Source of the DNA: Mesobacillus selenatarsenatis SF-1
GTDB lineage: Bacteria > Bacillota > Bacilli > Bacillales > Cytobacillaceae
NCBI RefSeq assembly: GCF_000813125.1
Contig: NZ_BASE01000070.1
Span: forward strand, 1 to 57,154
Direction: 5' to 3'
DNA: 57,154 bases
In this document: piece after piece, positions 9,724 through 25,177 of the stretch
How positions within the stretch are numbered: the first letter of the stretch is position 1
Layout of the letters: the number at the start of each line of letters is the position of its first letter
Notes under the pieces: generated by a model
Told to the model about the DNA's origin: nothing
Database searches by the model: none
What the model saw: only the letters and a program-made list of their open reading frames with translations
Made by a program: the position numbers and the translations under genes

Positions 9724-9724
<1 letters not shown>
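8978..9724 (-). CDS. map: methionine aminopeptidase, type I
   Basis: Removes the initiator methionine from new proteins. The 248 residues carry all five metal ligands of the family: Asp94 (SIDIGAKY), Asp105 (HGDSAW), His168 ([10 protein letters not shown]), Glu201 (CIEPMV) and Glu232 (FEHTIAI), plus His77 (VHGIPG). It is the full type Ia length without an N-terminal zinc extension. The start codon overlaps the adk stop (TAATG), so translation is probably coupled. Confidence 0.97.
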
Positions 9725-10413
<689 letters not shown>

Positions 10414-10432
10414 CTAGAGAGTCCCCTAAATC

Positions 10433-11728
10433 TTATTTTATAAAGCCTTTATAATGGCGTTTTACAAGCTGAGCTTCAAGCTGCTTCATCGTTTCAAGCG
10501 CAACGCCGACCACGATCAGCAAGCTTGTTCCGCCAATCTGTACGGATTGAGGCAGACCAGCAAATTGAATGAAAAATACTGGCAGCACAGAGATTACCGA
10601 AAGGAAAATCGCGCCAACGAATGTCAGACGGTATAGAACCCTAGTCAGGTACTCCTGTGTGTTTTTGCCCGGACGGATGCCTGGGACATATCCACCTTGC
10701 TTCTTCAGGTTTTCGGCAACCTGTTCAGGATTCACCTGGATGAACGCATAGAAATACGTGAACGCAATGATCAATGCCACATATACGATCATGCCGATCG
10801 GCTGTGTATAATCAAACGTCTTCTGGATCCAAAGTGTCACATCATTAGTGCCGAAGAACTGAGCGATTGTCGGAGGTGTAACGATAAACGAAATCGCAAA
10901 GATGACTGGGATGACACCAGCAGCATTCACTTTCAATGGAAGGTGAGTGTTCTGGCCGCCAACCGCGTTGTTTCCTGCGCTCATGCGTTTAGCGTACTGG
11001 ATTGGTATTTTACGTGTTGCCTGCTGGATGAAGATAACACCCACTACGATTGCGATAACAGCCAATAGAATAAGCAGCATAGTCACAATGCGAAGGAACA
11101 ATGCGTCCCCTGCATCAGAGAATTGCTGTGCATAGATCTGGTTGGCCATTGTCGGAATACCAGCAACGATACCTGCAAAGATAATGATTGAAATACCGTT
11201 TCCTACGCCTTTTGCTGTGATTTGCTCACCGAGCCACATAAGAAATGCAGTTCCAGCAGTCAAAACCGTAGCAATCAGCAAGTAAGTATCGATACCGGCA
11301 TTCTGGATCAATAATCCGCCTGCCATATTGTTAAAGCCATAAGACATACCGAGGGCCTGGATGAAACCGAGAACGATCGTGAAATAGCGGGTAAACTGAG
11401 CTAATTTACGGCGACCGACTTCTCCTTGTTTCGACCATTCAGTAAACTTTGGCACAACATCCATCTGCAAGAGCTGGATGATGATTGAAGCAGTGATGTA
11501 CGGCATGATTCCCATCGCGAAGATGGAGAAGTTCTGCAGCGCACCGCCACCGAAAGTATTCAGCACACCGAAGACACTCATGTCATCCTGTGCTTTCAAA
11601 ATATCTGCATTTACGCTTGGTACAGGAATAAATGTACCAAGTCGAAATACAATCAACATTAAAAGGGTGAAGAGAATTTTATTTCTAATTTCACCCACGC
11701 GCATAAAATTGGAGATTGTCTGGAACAT
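10433..11728 (-). CDS. secY: protein translocase subunit SecY
   Basis: SecY is the channel of the Sec export system, working with SecE (encoded at 38480-38662) and SecG (not in the window). The 431-residue protein has about ten hydrophobic helices, the first near residues 18-36. Conserved cytosolic loops include [20 protein letters not shown] and [13 protein letters not shown], the latter binding SecA and ribosomes. The start overlaps the rplO stop by one base. Confidence 0.98.
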   Translation of the reverse strand: MFQTISNFMRVGEIRNKILFTLLMLIVFRLGTFIPVPSVNADILKAQDDMSVFGVLNTFGGGALQNFSIFAMGIMPYITASIIIQLLQMDVVPKFTEWSKQGEVGRRKLAQFTRYFTIVLGFIQALGMSYGFNNMAGGLLIQNAGIDTYLLIATVLTAGTAFLMWLGEQITAKGVGNGISIIIFAGIVAGIPTMANQIYAQQFSDAGDALFLRIVTMLLILLAVIAIVVGVIFIQQATRKIPIQYAKRMSAGNNAVGGQNTHLPLKVNAAGVIPVIFAISFIVTPPTIAQFFGTNDVTLWIQKTFDYTQPIGMIVYVALIIAFTYFYAFIQVNPEQVAENLKKQGGYVPGIRPGKNTQEYLTRVLYRLTFVGAIFLSVISVLPVFFIQFAGLPQSVQIGGTSLLIVVGVALETMKQLEAQLVKRHYKGFIK

Positions 11729-12168
11729 TAAATCACCTCAGTTTGACCGCCGGCAGCTTTGATCGCTTCTTCGGCTGCAGAGGAGAACTTATGAGCTTTA
11801 ACAGTTAGTTTCTTTTCAAGGCTTCCTTTAGCAAGTACTTTAATACCCGCTAATTCTTTCCTGACAAGACCTGTTTCAATTAAAAGTTCTGGAGTCACTT
11901 CAGTTCCATCTTCGAATACGTTCAAAGCATCAAGGTTAACGACTGCGTACTCTTTGCGGTTGATGTTCGTGAAACCGCGTTTCGGCAAGCGTCGGAATAA
12001 AGGAGTTTGACCACCTTCAAAACCAGGGCGTACACCGCCGCCAGAACGAGCGTTTTGACCTTTATGACCTTTACCAGCAGTTTTACCTTGACCAGAACCG
12101 ATACCACGTCCAAGACGTTTGCGTTCTTTACGGGAACCTTCTGCAGGCTTTAATTCATGAAGTTTCAT
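11728..12168 (-). CDS. rplO: 50S ribosomal protein L15
   Basis: The 146-residue product has the Gly/Arg-rich N-terminal tail ([20 protein letters not shown]) that threads into 23S rRNA, then a globular C-terminal domain ending TEVI. It is translationally coupled to secY by a TAATG overlap. Confidence 0.98.
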   Translation of the reverse strand: MKLHELKPAEGSRKERKRLGRGIGSGQGKTAGKGHKGQNARSGGGVRPGFEGGQTPLFRRLPKRGFTNINRKEYAVVNLDALNVFEDGTEVTPELLIETGLVRKELAGIKVLAKGSLEKKLTVKAHKFSSAAEEAIKAAGGQTEVI

Positions 12169-12199
12169 GTTGGCACCTCCTTATTTTAAAAAGGATAAA

Positions 12200-12382
12200 T
12201 TATTTTTCGTTTACAGTAACAAGGTGAGAAACTTTGTTGATCATGCCGCGGATTGCTGCATTATCTTGTTGCTCAACTGTTTGGTTCATTTTACGTAAGC
12301 CAAGAGCCTTAACTGTTTCGCGCTGATCTTGCGGACGACCGATCAGACTGCGAGTGAGGGTAATTTCTAATTTGTTAGCCAT
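12200..12382 (-). CDS. rpmD: 50S ribosomal protein L30
   Basis: A 60-residue protein: [20 protein letters not shown] at the start and [12 protein letters not shown] at the end. This is the bacterial short L30 form. It lies between rpsE and rplO as usual. Confidence 0.97.
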   Translation of the reverse strand: MANKLEITLTRSLIGRPQDQRETVKALGLRKMNQTVEQQDNAAIRGMINKVSHLVTVNEK

Positions 12383-12395
12383 TTGATTTCCCTCC

Positions 12396-12917
<522 letters not shown>

Positions 12918-12920
12918 TTA

Positions 12921-13280
12921 TTAAAATTCTAAGCCGTTTTCGCGGGCAGCATCAGCAAGTGCCTGGATGCGGCCATGATAGAGGTATCCGCCACGGTCAA
13001 ATACTACTGACTTATAACCTTTTTCCACAGCACGCTTAGCGATCAATTCACCAATTTGCTTTGCTGCTTCCAGGTTATTGCCTTCAACATTAACTTCTTT
13101 ATCTAAAGTAGAAGCACTCGCTAGAGTTACTCCCTTTACATCGTCGATTAGTTGAGCATAAATGTGCTTGTTTGAACGGAACACATTTAGACGAGGACGA
13201 GCTTCAGTTCCGCTAAGTTTCGCACGGACACGACCGTGTCTTTTACGGCGAGTAGCGTTTTTATCAGCCTTCGTAATCAT
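12921..13280 (-). CDS. rplR: 50S ribosomal protein L18
   Basis: L18 binds 5S rRNA with L5. The 119-residue product begins [19 protein letters not shown] and ends [17 protein letters not shown], with [10 protein letters not shown] conserved. Confidence 0.98.
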   Translation of the reverse strand: MITKADKNATRRKRHGRVRAKLSGTEARPRLNVFRSNKHIYAQLIDDVKGVTLASASTLDKEVNVEGNNLEAAKQIGELIAKRAVEKGYKSVVFDRGGYLYHGRIQALADAARENGLEF

Positions 13281-13312
13281 TTACGTCACTCCTTTCGTTA
13301 ACCTATGCGGCA

Positions 13313-13849
13313 TTACTTACCTGTTTTACCTTCTTTGCGGCGTACATATTCGCCTTCATAACGAATACCTTTGCCTTTGTAAGGCTCTGGTGGACGTACG
13401 TCACGGATGTTAGCAGCCAATGCGCCAACACGCTCTTTATCAGTTCCCTTTATAATCACCTTAGTGTTTGAAGGAACTTCGATCTCAAGGCCTTTTTCTG
13501 CCTCGATTTCAACTGGATGAGAGTATCCTACGTTAAGTACAAGCTTGTTACCTTGCTTAGCTGCACGGTAACCGACACCTACTAGCTCAAGACCTCTTTC
13601 GAATCCTTTAGATACACCCTCAACCATGTTAGCAAGAACCGCACGAGTCGTTCCGTGCAATGCACGATGTTCTTTGTTATCAGTTGGACGAGAAATGTTG
13701 ATTACGTTCTCTTCAATCTTGATTTCGATGTCAGAGTGAAAAGTACGAGACAATTCACCTTTTGGTCCTTTTACTGTTACGTGATTGTTATCAAGAGTAA
13801 CAGTAACACCAGCTGGAATTTCAATTGGTTTTTTACCTACGCGTGACAT
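13313..13849 (-). CDS. rplF: 50S ribosomal protein L6
   Basis: L6 has two similar domains and sits near the factor-binding site. The start chosen is the ATG at 13849 ([15 protein letters not shown]), which follows GGAGGTG. The frame is open 5 codons further but that adds no conserved residues. The 178 residues include [19 protein letters not shown] and the C-terminal [20 protein letters not shown]. Confidence 0.97.
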   Translation of the reverse strand: MSRVGKKPIEIPAGVTVTLDNNHVTVKGPKGELSRTFHSDIEIKIEENVINISRPTDNKEHRALHGTTRAVLANMVEGVSKGFERGLELVGVGYRAAKQGNKLVLNVGYSHPVEIEAEKGLEIEVPSNTKVIIKGTDKERVGALAANIRDVRPPEPYKGKGIRYEGEYVRRKEGKTGK

Positions 13850-13881
13850 TTGTTGCACCTCCATTCATTCAGAAAAATCTA

Positions 13882-14280
13882 TTACCAAACGTATGCTAGA
13901 ACTTCTCCGCCCACTTGCTTAGCGCGAGCTTCTTTGTCAGTTAAAACGCCGTTTGAAGTTGATACTAGAGCGATACCTAAACCGTTAAGTACACGTGGTA
14001 CTTCAGTTGATTTTGCATAAACGCGAAGTCCTGGCTTACTGATTCTCTTAAGACCAGTGATAACACGCTCATTGTTTGCACCGTACTTCAAGAAGATACG
14101 GATGATACCTTGCTTATTGTCTTCGATATATTCAACGTCACGCACGAAACCTTCACGCTTAAGGATCTCAGCGATTTCTTTTTTAATGTTAGAAGCAGGT
14201 ACTTCTAGTTTTTCGTGACGAACCATATTCGCGTTACGAATACGAGTTAGCAAATCTGCAATCGGATCTGTCATGACCAT
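13882..14280 (-). CDS. rpsH: 30S ribosomal protein S8
   Basis: S8 is a primary 16S rRNA binder and, in other bacteria, a translational regulator of the spc operon. The 132-residue product begins [20 protein letters not shown] and has the C-terminal [16 protein letters not shown]-binding motif. Confidence 0.98.
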   Translation of the reverse strand: MVMTDPIADLLTRIRNANMVRHEKLEVPASNIKKEIAEILKREGFVRDVEYIEDNKQGIIRIFLKYGANNERVITGLKRISKPGLRVYAKSTEVPRVLNGLGIALVSTSNGVLTDKEARAKQVGGEVLAYVW

Positions 14281-14310
14281 TTAATTTACCTCCTTCCAGA
14301 GCTTTCAGTT

Positions 14311-14511
<201 letters not shown>

Positions 14512-14521
14512 TTATTAGAGA

Positions 14522-15061
14522 TTACTTTTGAAATGGCATTCCGAATTGTGTTAATAGTTCACGAGCTTCTTCATCAGTGTTAGCAGTCGTTACAATAACA
14601 ATGTCCATGCCACGTACTTTATTTACTTTATCGTAATCAATTTCAGGGAAGATTAACTGTTCTTTAACACCAAGTGTGTAGTTACCGCGACCGTCGAAAG
14701 ACTTCTTAGAAATCCCGCGGAAGTCACGTACACGTGGTAAAGATACTGAAATTAACTTGTCGATGAATTCGTACATGCGCTCACCGCGAAGTGTTACTTT
14801 CGCGCCGATTGGCATACCTTCACGAAGACGGAAGCCAGCGATTGATTTCTTAGCACGAGTCACGACTGGCTTTTGGCCTGTGATTGTAGCTAATTCCTCA
14901 ACTGCAACATCAAGAGCTTTAGCGTTGGCAACAGCGTCACCTACACCCATGTTGATTACGATCTTTTCAAGTTTAGGAACTTCCATGATTGACTTATAGT
15001 TAAACTTGCTCATAAGAGCAGGAGTAATTTCATTGTTGAACTTTTCTTTTAGGCGGTTCAT
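14522..15061 (-). CDS. rplE: 50S ribosomal protein L5
   Basis: L5 binds 5S rRNA and contacts P-site tRNA. The 179-residue protein has [19 protein letters not shown] and [20 protein letters not shown], and ends [11 protein letters not shown]. Confidence 0.98.
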   Translation of the reverse strand: MNRLKEKFNNEITPALMSKFNYKSIMEVPKLEKIVINMGVGDAVANAKALDVAVEELATITGQKPVVTRAKKSIAGFRLREGMPIGAKVTLRGERMYEFIDKLISVSLPRVRDFRGISKKSFDGRGNYTLGVKEQLIFPEIDYDKVNKVRGMDIVIVTTANTDEEARELLTQFGMPFQK

Positions 15062-15087
15062 CGATTGTACCTCCCTTCTTCAATAGA

Positions 15088-15399
15088 CTATTTATCTAGA
15101 ACTTCACCGGATTGTTTAGCAACGCGTACCTTCTTGCCGTTCTCGACAGTGTAACCAACTCGGGTTGGCTTGCCGGATTTCGGATCTACAGGCATTACGT
15201 TTGATACATGGATAGGTGCTTCCTGGTTCAAGATTCCACCTTGTGGATTTACTTGAGAAGGCTTAGCGTGTTTTTTCACGATATTGATTCCTTCAACAAG
15301 AACACGGCTTTGCTTTGGATAAGCTTCAAGGATGATCCCTGTTTTGCCTTTGTCCTTACCAGAGATGACCATTACTTTGTCACCTTTTTTTACATGCAT
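15088..15399 (-). CDS. rplX: 50S ribosomal protein L24
   Basis: L24 is an assembly initiator near the tunnel exit. The start taken is the ATG at 15399 ([20 protein letters not shown]), seven bases after AAGGAGGTG; the frame is open 8 codons further upstream. The 103 residues contain the KOW motif at the N-terminus. Confidence 0.97.
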   Translation of the reverse strand: MHVKKGDKVMVISGKDKGKTGIILEAYPKQSRVLVEGINIVKKHAKPSQVNPQGGILNQEAPIHVSNVMPVDPKSGKPTRVGYTVENGKKVRVAKQSGEVLDK

Positions 15400-15433
15400 C
15401 TGTGTGCACCTCCTTAAAGGCATTTGAAATAGA

Positions 15434-15829
<396 letters not shown>

Positions 15830-15842
15830 TTAATCCGAACAA

Positions 15843-16106
15843 TTAGATAATAACAGCTTTTTCCACCACTTCTACAAGGCGGAAACGTTTTGTGGCAGAT
15901 AGCGGACGAGTTTCCATGATACGTACTACGTCGCCGATTTTTGCCTCGTTTTGCTCATCATGAGCTTTGAATTTCTTAGAGTATTTTACACGCTTGCCGT
16001 ATAATGAATGCTTTTTGTATGTTTCAACAAGAACAGTAACAGTTTTGTCCATCTTGTCAGATACAACGCGTCCAGTATAAACTTTGCGTTGGTTGCGTTC
16101 ACTCAT
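15843..16106 (-). CDS. rpsQ: 30S ribosomal protein S17
   Basis: The 87-residue OB-fold protein has [20 protein letters not shown] and the conserved [20 protein letters not shown]. It lies 20 bases after rpmC. Confidence 0.98.
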   Translation of the reverse strand: MSERNQRKVYTGRVVSDKMDKTVTVLVETYKKHSLYGKRVKYSKKFKAHDEQNEAKIGDVVRIMETRPLSATKRFRLVEVVEKAVII

Positions 16107-16125
16107 TGTGAGAACCTCCTCTCAA

Positions 16126-17408
<1,283 letters not shown>

Positions 17409-17411
17409 TGA

Positions 17412-17753
17412 TTATCCCTCCTTCTTTTCTGATAAAACGATAGTAATATGGCTAGTACGTTTGTTAATAGCACTTGCACGGCCCATAGCACGTGGACGGA
17501 AACGTTTCAACGTTGGTCCTTCGTTAGCGTAAGCTTCCGATACGACAAGGTTATTAACATCCATCTCATAGTTGTGCTCTGCGTTTGCTAATGCAGATTT
17601 TAACACTTTATCTACGATTGGAGAAGCTGCCTTAGGGGTAAGGTTTAAGATAGCTACCGCTTCACCAACTTGCTTTCCTCGAATTAAATCTAGAACTAGT
17701 CGAGCTTTACGAGGAGCAATACGAACTGTTCTTGCAACAGCTTTAGCTTGCAT
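17412..17753 (-). CDS. rplV: 50S ribosomal protein L22
   Basis: L22 lines the nascent peptide tunnel with a long beta hairpin. The 113-residue product starts [20 protein letters not shown] and keeps [17 protein letters not shown], the hairpin tip region where macrolide resistance changes map; no deletion or insertion is evident. Confidence 0.98.
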   Translation of the reverse strand: MQAKAVARTVRIAPRKARLVLDLIRGKQVGEAVAILNLTPKAASPIVDKVLKSALANAEHNYEMDVNNLVVSEAYANEGPTLKRFRPRAMGRASAINKRTSHITIVLSEKKEG

Positions 17754-17771
17754 TTGGATGCCCTCCTCTCA

Positions 17772-18050
17772 TTAACGTCTTGTTTTCTTATCGTCATTAC
17801 CATGTCCTTTGTAAGTACGAGTTGGAGCGAATTCTCCAAGCTTGTGGCCTACCATGTCTTCAGTGACATAAACAGGTACATGTTTGCGACCATCGTAGAC
17901 AGCAATCGTGTGTCCGATGAATTGTGGGAAGATCGTTGAACGGCGAGACCAAGTCTTAACAACTTTCTTCGCTTCAGTTTCATTTAACTTTTCGATCTTT
18001 GTGATTAAGTGCTCATCAACAAAAGGTCCTTTTTTTAAGCTACGACCCAT
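17772..18050 (-). CDS. rpsS: 30S ribosomal protein S19
   Basis: The 92-residue protein begins [20 protein letters not shown] and has [20 protein letters not shown]. It binds 16S rRNA with S13 in the 30S head. Confidence 0.98.
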   Translation of the reverse strand: MGRSLKKGPFVDEHLITKIEKLNETEAKKVVKTWSRRSTIFPQFIGHTIAVYDGRKHVPVYVTEDMVGHKLGEFAPTRTYKGHGNDDKKTRR

Positions 18051-18107
18051 GATTGAACCTCCCTTCGTGATTGCCCTACGGTTCCCGCGAACCGTAGCTC
18101 AATCCCG

Positions 18108-18956
<849 letters not shown>

Positions 18957-18967
18957 TTATTGGATTA

Positions 18968-19252
18968 TTATACTTCGAAGAATTCGATTTCTTTGCTGTC
19001 TTGAGTAAGTTTAACGATCGCTTTACGACGCTTATTTGTGTAACCGCCGAACTTGCCCATACGCTTGAACTTACCTTTGTAATTCATGATGTTAACTTTT
19101 TCAACGTTTACGCCGAAAATAGTTTCAATCGCGTCTTTAACTTGAGTTTTGTTAGCTCTAGTGTCAACTTCGAAAGTGTACTTCTTTTCAGTCATTAGAT
19201 CAGAAGAACGTTCTGTTATAACGGGGCGCTTAATGATATCGCGTGCATCCAT
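18968..19252 (-). CDS. rplW: 50S ribosomal protein L23
   Basis: L23 is the main docking point for trigger factor and SRP at the tunnel exit. The 94-residue product starts [20 protein letters not shown]. Its ATG overlaps the rplD stop by one base. Confidence 0.98.
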   Translation of the reverse strand: MDARDIIKRPVITERSSDLMTEKKYTFEVDTRANKTQVKDAIETIFGVNVEKVNIMNYKGKFKRMGKFGGYTNKRRKAIVKLTQDSKEIEFFEV

Positions 19253-19875
19253 TATGCAAGCACCTCCTCTACTTTTTCAACAGCTGCTTTTGTCATGATC
19301 AGCTTATCATGATTTAGAACATCCAATACGTTGATTCCATCAGCAGTAACAACAGTTACTCCAGGAATGTTACGTGCTGAAAGTGCTACGTTCTCTTCAA
19401 GACCTGCTGTTACGATCAGGACTTTCTTATTAACAGAAAGACCGCTAAGTACAGTTTTGAATTCCTTTGTCTTTGGAGCTTCAAAAGCAAGGCTTTCAAG
19501 AACAAGGATGTTTTCAGAATGTACTTTTGATGATAAAGCAGATTTGATTGCTAAACGACGAACTTTTTTAGGTAATTTATAGCTGTAGCTGCGTGGAACA
19601 GGACCGAATACAGTACCGCCACCGCGCCATTGTGGAGAACGGATAGAACCCTGACGCGCACGTCCAGTTCCTTTTTGTTTCCACGGCTTACGTCCACCGC
19701 CCGCTACTTCAGAACGAATTTTAGTTTTATGAGTTCCTTGACGTAATGAAGCTCTCTGCATTACTACTGCTTCGAACATTACGTGGTTGTTAGGCTCAAT
19801 ACCAAATACTGAATCGTTAAGTTCGATATCTCCAACTTGTGAACCAGCTTGGTTAAATAATGCTACTTTAGGCAT
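19252..19875 (-). CDS. rplD: 50S ribosomal protein L4
   Basis: The 207-residue product has the long tunnel loop (about residues 45-95, [20 protein letters not shown]) and a C-terminal globular part. In other bacteria L4 also represses its own operon. The macrolide region around [12 protein letters not shown] looks like the ordinary sequence. Confidence 0.98.
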   Translation of the reverse strand: MPKVALFNQAGSQVGDIELNDSVFGIEPNNHVMFEAVVMQRASLRQGTHKTKIRSEVAGGGRKPWKQKGTGRARQGSIRSPQWRGGGTVFGPVPRSYSYKLPKKVRRLAIKSALSSKVHSENILVLESLAFEAPKTKEFKTVLSGLSVNKKVLIVTAGLEENVALSARNIPGVTVVTADGINVLDVLNHDKLIMTKAAVEKVEEVLA

Positions 19876-19901
19876 TCTTGTTTCCTCCTTTCCTGTAAAA
19901 A

Positions 19902-20531
19902 TTACTTAGCTTTTACAGCAGCTTTGATTTTTAGAAGGGCTTTTCTAGCGCCAGGAACGTTTCCTTTGATTAGAAGAAGGTTACGCTCTGCGTCAATTTT
20001 AACGATTTGCAGGTTTTGAACAGTGATCTGCTCTCCACCCATGCGTCCAGGTAGAAGTTTACCTTTGAATACGCGGTTTGGAGCAACAGGACCCATTGAA
20101 CCAGGGCGGCGGTGGTAACGAGAACCGTGAGCCATTGGTCCGCGAGATTGTCCGTGGCGCTTGATTACACCTTGGAAACCTTTACCCTTTGAGATTCCTG
20201 TAACATCTACGATATCGCCTTCTGCGAAAATATCAACTTTGACTTCCTGACCAACTTCATATCCTGCTACATCGACTCCGTTTAATTCTTTTACGAAGCG
20301 CTTAGGAGCAGTGTTTGCTTTTGAAACGTGGCCTTTTTCAGGTTTGTTAGAGAGCTTTTCGCGCTTGTCTTCAAAGCCAAGCTGAATTGCTTCGTAGCCA
20401 TCTGTCTCAGCAGATTTCACTTGAAGCACTACGTTTGGAGAAGCTTCTACAACAGTAACCGGGATAAGGTCGCCGTTTTCAGCAAATACTTGAGTCATAC
20501 CAATCTTTCTTCCTAAGATTCCTTTGGTCAT
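19902..20531 (-). CDS. rplC: 50S ribosomal protein L3
   Basis: An early-assembly protein whose loop reaches the peptidyl transferase centre. The ATG at 20531 ([20 protein letters not shown]) is used; a GTG three codons upstream lies within the ribosome site AGGAGGTG and cannot be the main start. The 209 residues contain [20 protein letters not shown]. Confidence 0.97.
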   Translation of the reverse strand: MTKGILGRKIGMTQVFAENGDLIPVTVVEASPNVVLQVKSAETDGYEAIQLGFEDKREKLSNKPEKGHVSKANTAPKRFVKELNGVDVAGYEVGQEVKVDIFAEGDIVDVTGISKGKGFQGVIKRHGQSRGPMAHGSRYHRRPGSMGPVAPNRVFKGKLLPGRMGGEQITVQNLQIVKIDAERNLLLIKGNVPGARKALLKIKAAVKAK

Positions 20532-20568
20532 TTCAGTCACACCTCCTGTGAATTATAATGTTTATTTA

Positions 20569-21002
<434 letters not shown>

Positions 21003-21008
21003 TTGTCT

Positions 21009-21037
21009 ATTATACATAAAACATAACCCAAATGCAA
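21009..21037 (-). promoter_or_regulatory. S10 operon promoter P2 (proximal)
   Basis: TTGCAT (21032-21037), 17-bp spacer, TATAAT (21009-21014). Confidence 0.7.
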
Positions 21038-21078
21038 GAAGTATTCCGCTTTTTAATTATGTTTAACACACTTTTACT

Positions 21079-21107
21079 ATTATAGCGGTCGCTACTGCAT
21101 TTTACAA
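21079..21107 (-). promoter_or_regulatory. S10 operon promoter P1 (distal)
   Basis: TTGTAA (21102-21107), 17-bp spacer, TATAAT (21079-21084). Confidence 0.7.
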
Positions 21108-21362
21108 GTAGGGAAAGAGATTTCTAACTATTTGGACGTGAAGAAAATAATTCCTGTAGTGCGTGGGGTGATTAAGTTGGTGAAAACATGCGGCGTTTTG
21201 GATTGAAGATATATTGAAGATATATTATAGAAGAAACTGATTTGAGTTTTGGTTTGGATATTATTAATTTGTGTGCGAGGAGTAAGGTGATTCCTAGCTC
21301 ATTTAACTCAAATTGAAGTCTGGTGATCTAAAAGTACAGAATCTGATGAAGATCGCATAATT
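21108..21362. other. AT-rich intergenic DNA, no gene seen
   Basis: No reading frame with a ribosome site was found. An 11-base direct repeat GAAGATATATT occurs twice in tandem near 21207-21228. Nothing else is recognisable. The B. subtilis neighbour ybaC is absent. Confidence 0.5.
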
Positions 21363-21557
21363 ATTGACGATAAACTCTCTGGTTTCCTTCTTATCCGCAC
21401 ATTATTGGCCTTAATGTGACGATAAACTCTCTGGTTTCCTTCTTATCCGCACATTATCGGCCTTAATGTGACGATAAACTCTCTGTTTTCCTTCTTATCC
21501 GCACATTATCGGCCTTAATGTGACGATAAACCTGCTTGATGCTTCTTTATACGCACA
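21363..21557. repeat. four-unit 52-bp tandem array with TGTG/CACA half-sites
   Basis: Units run 21363-21401, 21415-21453, 21467-21505 and 21519-21557: each spans exactly 39 bp from TGTG (ATTG in unit 1) to CACA, separated by 13-bp linkers. Units 1-3 are nearly identical. Unit 4 has a different interior but keeps both ends (TGTGACGATAAA and TTTATACGCACA) and the 39-bp span. The ends are imperfect inverted copies of each other. Confidence 0.9.
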
Positions 21558-21689
21558 TTGTTACATTTGATGAAACCAAGATTTGTTTGTTTCTCCAACA
21601 ACGGACTATATTCTATTACCAATATCATAAATACTCTTTTCTGAAATATTTAACCAGAATTCTTTCAACTTCTACTACAAAAGATAAAT

Positions 21690-21721
21690 AAAAAAGCAGC
21701 TGGATCGTCATCCAGCTGCTT
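21690..21721 (-). terminator. terminator after tuf
   Basis: A perfect 9-bp stem GCAGCTGGA/TCCAGCTGC with a 6-base loop is followed by six T on the minus strand. It ends the str operon. Confidence 0.95.
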
Positions 21722-21739
21722 GCATTGTTATTATTAAAA

Positions 21740-22927
21740 TTACTCTTGAATAGAAGCTACAACGCCAGCGCCTACAGTACGGCCGCCTTCACGAATTGAG
21801 AACTTAGTTCCTTCTTCGATAGCGATTGGAGCGATTAGTTCAACAGTCATTTCGATGTTGTCGCCAGGCATAACCATTTCTACGCCTTCAGGAAGGTTAC
21901 AAATACCAGTTACATCAGTTGTACGGAAGTAGAACTGTGGACGGTAGTTTGTGAAGAATGGAGTGTGACGTCCACCTTCTTCTTTTGAAAGAACGTATAC
22001 TTCAGCAGTAAACTTTGTGTGTGGCTTAACAGAACCTGGCTTAGCAAGTACTTGACCACGTTGGATATCTTCACGAGCTACCCCACGAAGAAGTGCACCG
22101 ATGTTGTCTCCAGCTTCTGCATAGTCAAGAAGCTTACGGAACATTTCTACTCCTGTTACAGTAGTAGATTTTGGCTCTTCAGTCATACCGATGATTTCGA
22201 TTACGTCACCGACTTTAACTTGTCCACGCTCAACACGACCAGTAGCAACTGTTCCACGGCCAGTGATTGAGAATACGTCCTCAACAGGCATCATGAATGG
22301 CTTGTCAGTGTCACGTGTTGGTGTTGGGATGTACTCATCAACTGCAGCCATAAGCTCAGTGATTTTTTCTTCCCATGCAGCATCGCCTTCAAGAGCTTTA
22401 AGAGCAGAACCTTTGATAACTGGAATGTCATCGCCAGGGAAGTCGTATTCAGAAAGAAGGTCACGTACTTCCATTTCTACTAATTCAAGAAGTTCTTCGT
22501 CGTCAACCATATCACACTTGTTCATGAATACAACAAGGAAAGGTACGCCTACCTGACGAGAAAGAAGGATGTGCTCACGAGTTTGTGGCATTGGGCCATC
22601 AGCAGCAGAAACAACAAGAATTCCGCCATCCATTTGAGCAGCACCAGTGATCATGTTCTTAACATAGTCAGCGTGTCCTGGGCAGTCAACGTGTGCATAG
22701 TGACGAGTTTCAGTTTCATACTCAACGTGTGCAGTTGAGATTGTAATTCCACGCTCGCGCTCTTCTGGAGCAGCGTCGATTTGGTCATATCCGCGTGCTT
22801 CACCGCCGCCTACTTTAGAAAGTACAGTAGTGATAGCAGCAGTTAGAGTAGTTTTACCATGGTCAACGTGACCAATTGTACCAATGTTAACGTGTGGCTT
22901 AGAACGATCGAATTTAGCTTTTCCCAT
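21740..22927 (-). CDS. tuf: elongation factor Tu
   Basis: EF-Tu delivers aminoacyl-tRNA to the ribosome. The 395-residue GTPase has the P-loop GHVDHGKT (19-26), [13 protein letters not shown] and three domains. The effector region RGITIS is intact. It is the last gene of the str operon, 123 bases after fusA, with AAGGAGG before the ATG and a strong terminator after the stop. Confidence 0.99.
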   Translation of the reverse strand: MGKAKFDRSKPHVNIGTIGHVDHGKTTLTAAITTVLSKVGGGEARGYDQIDAAPEERERGITISTAHVEYETETRHYAHVDCPGHADYVKNMITGAAQMDGGILVVSAADGPMPQTREHILLSRQVGVPFLVVFMNKCDMVDDEELLELVEMEVRDLLSEYDFPGDDIPVIKGSALKALEGDAAWEEKITELMAAVDEYIPTPTRDTDKPFMMPVEDVFSITGRGTVATGRVERGQVKVGDVIEIIGMTEEPKSTTVTGVEMFRKLLDYAEAGDNIGALLRGVAREDIQRGQVLAKPGSVKPHTKFTAEVYVLSKEEGGRHTPFFTNYRPQFYFRTTDVTGICNLPEGVEMVMPGDNIEMTVELIAPIAIEEGTKFSIREGGRTVGAGVVASIQE

Positions 22928-22974
22928 TAGAAAAATCCTCCTTTAATATATGAAAATTAAGTATATTTAATGTG

Positions 22975-23003
22975 CCGTGGAACAGGAGCACCTATTCCAC
23001 AGC
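22975..23003 (-). other. hairpin in the fusA-tuf gap
   Basis: CGTGGAA (22976-22982) and TTCCACAG (22995-23002) form a stem just upstream of tuf, with no T-run. It could be an mRNA processing or translation control element. Confidence 0.45.
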
Positions 23004-23050
23004 GTTATGCTTACATTAGTAGTTATACTTGATTAATAGGTGAAAATCAA

Positions 23051-25129
23051 TTATTCACCTTTATTTTTTTTGATGATTTCTTCAGAAACAGATTTAGGAA
23101 CTTCTTCGTAGTGGTCGAAGTGCATTGAGAACACACCACGTCCTTGTGTACTTGAACGAAGGGCAGTTGCATATCCGAACATTTCTGAAAGTGGAACCAT
23201 CGAACGGACAACTTGAGCGTTACCACGAGCATCCATACCTTCGACGCGTCCGCGACGAGCAGTAATCATACCCATGATATCTCCAAGATATTCTTCAGGG
23301 ATAACAACTTCAACCCTCATGACAGGCTCAAGGATAACTGGCTTACACTTGGAAGCCGCATTCTTAAGTGCCATTGAAGCAGCGATTTTAAACGCCATTT
23401 CAGAGGAGTCAACATCGTGGTAAGAACCGTCAAACAGTCTTGCCTTGATGTCAACAAGTGGATATCCTGCAAGAACTCCGCGATCTAGAGCATCTTCAAG
23501 ACCAGCTTGAACAGCTGGGATGTATTCACGTGGAACTACACCACCGACGATGCCGTTTACGAATTCAAAGCCTTTTCCTTCATCGTTTGGAGAGAACTCG
23601 ATCCAAACGTGTCCGTATTGACCACGTCCACCGGACTGACGAGCAAATTTACCTTCAACGTTAGCTGATTCGCGGAAAGTTTCACGGTATGCAACCTGAG
23701 GTGCACCTACGTTTGCTTCCACTTTAAATTCGCGCTTCATACGGTCAACGATGATATCAAGGTGAAGTTCACCCATTCCAGCGATGATAACCTGTCCAGT
23801 TTCCTGGTCAGTGTGTGCGCGGAATGTAGGATCTTCTTCTTGAAGCTTTTGCAATGCAGTTGTCATCTTGTCCTGGTCAGCTTTTGACTTAGGTTCAACT
23901 GATAACTGGATTACTGGTTCAGGGAACTGCATGGATTCAAGAATAACTAGATTCTTTTCATCACATAGAGTGTCACCTGTAGTAGTATCTTTCAAACCTA
24001 CAGCTGCAGCGATGTCGCCTGCGTAAACCGTTGAGATTTCCTGACGGCTGTTCGCGTGCATCTGAAGGATACGTCCAATACGCTCACGCTTTCCTTTGGT
24101 AGAGTTCTGGACATATGAACCAGAATCAAGAGTACCAGAGTAAACGCGGAAGAATGTTAATTTACCAACATAAGGGTCAGTCATAACTTTGAACGCAAGT
24201 GCTGAGAATGGTTCGCTATCATCAGAGTGACGCTCAACTACGTCTTCTGTGTCCGGAAGATGGCCCTGGATCGCAGGTACATCAAGCGGAGATGGTAGGT
24301 AGTCAATAACAGCGTCAAGCATTAGCTGAACACCTTTATTTTTGAATGCTGAACCACAGATAACTGGGTAGAATTCAACATTTGTTGTACCTTTACGGAT
24401 TGCAGCTTTGATCTCTTCGACTGTAAGCTCTTCTCCACCAAGGTATTTTTCCATTAACTCTTCATCAAGCTCAGCTACCGCTTCAACTAACTTTTCACGG
24501 TATTCTTCAGCTTTAGCCATATATTCTTCTGGAATTTCCCCAACAGTGATTTCTGTACCAAGGTCATTACCGTAGAAGATTGCTCTCATTTCAACTAGGT
24601 CGATGATTGCTTCGAACTCATCTTCAGCACCGATCGGAAGTTGGATCGGGTGAGCATTAGCTTGTAGACGATCATGAATAGTTGATACAGAGTATAGGAA
24701 GTCCGCGCCTAGTTTATCCATTTTGTTAACGAATACTACACGTGGAACTCCATAAGTTGTAGCCTGGCGCCAAACTGTTTCTGTTTGAGGCTCAACACCT
24801 GACTGTGCGTCAAGTACTGCTACTGCACCATCAAGTACACGAAGTGAACGTTCAACTTCAACAGTGAAGTCTACGTGTCCTGGTGTATCGATGATGTTTA
24901 CGCGGTGTTCTTTCCAAGAAGCTGTTGTTGCAGCAGAAGTGATCGTGATTCCACGCTCTTGTTCCTGCTCCATCCAGTCCATTTGAGAAGCACCTTCGTG
25001 TGTTTCGCCGATTTTGTGAATACGGCCAGTATAATAAAGAACACGCTCAGTTGTTGTTGTTTTACCAGCATCAATATGAGCCATGATCCCAATATTACGA
25101 GTTTTTTCTAAGGAGAACTCTCTTGCCAT
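23051..25129 (-). CDS. fusA: elongation factor G
   Basis: EF-G drives translocation and, with RRF, ribosome recycling. The 692-residue protein has G1 AHIDAGKT (17-24), [19 protein letters not shown] and the domain IV motif [15 protein letters not shown]. It lies between rpsG and tuf and is a normal full-length single-copy type. Confidence 0.99.
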   Translation of the reverse strand: MAREFSLEKTRNIGIMAHIDAGKTTTTERVLYYTGRIHKIGETHEGASQMDWMEQEQERGITITSAATTASWKEHRVNIIDTPGHVDFTVEVERSLRVLDGAVAVLDAQSGVEPQTETVWRQATTYGVPRVVFVNKMDKLGADFLYSVSTIHDRLQANAHPIQLPIGAEDEFEAIIDLVEMRAIFYGNDLGTEITVGEIPEEYMAKAEEYREKLVEAVAELDEELMEKYLGGEELTVEEIKAAIRKGTTNVEFYPVICGSAFKNKGVQLMLDAVIDYLPSPLDVPAIQGHLPDTEDVVERHSDDSEPFSALAFKVMTDPYVGKLTFFRVYSGTLDSGSYVQNSTKGKRERIGRILQMHANSRQEISTVYAGDIAAAVGLKDTTTGDTLCDEKNLVILESMQFPEPVIQLSVEPKSKADQDKMTTALQKLQEEDPTFRAHTDQETGQVIIAGMGELHLDIIVDRMKREFKVEANVGAPQVAYRETFRESANVEGKFARQSGGRGQYGHVWIEFSPNDEGKGFEFVNGIVGGVVPREYIPAVQAGLEDALDRGVLAGYPLVDIKARLFDGSYHDVDSSEMAFKIAASMALKNAASKCKPVILEPVMRVEVVIPEEYLGDIMGMITARRGRVEGMDARGNAQVVRSMVPLSEMFGYATALRSSTQGRGVFSMHFDHYEEVPKSVSEEIIKKNKGE

Positions 25130-25177
25130 TTGGTCTTTCTCCTTCCTAGTATAAGTGTTTTTAGATTGAAGGTAAGA

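Noticed and set aside
21363-21557. CRISPR array
   Set aside because: Units 1-3 are identical along nearly their entire length, with no unique spacers; these are plain tandem repeats.
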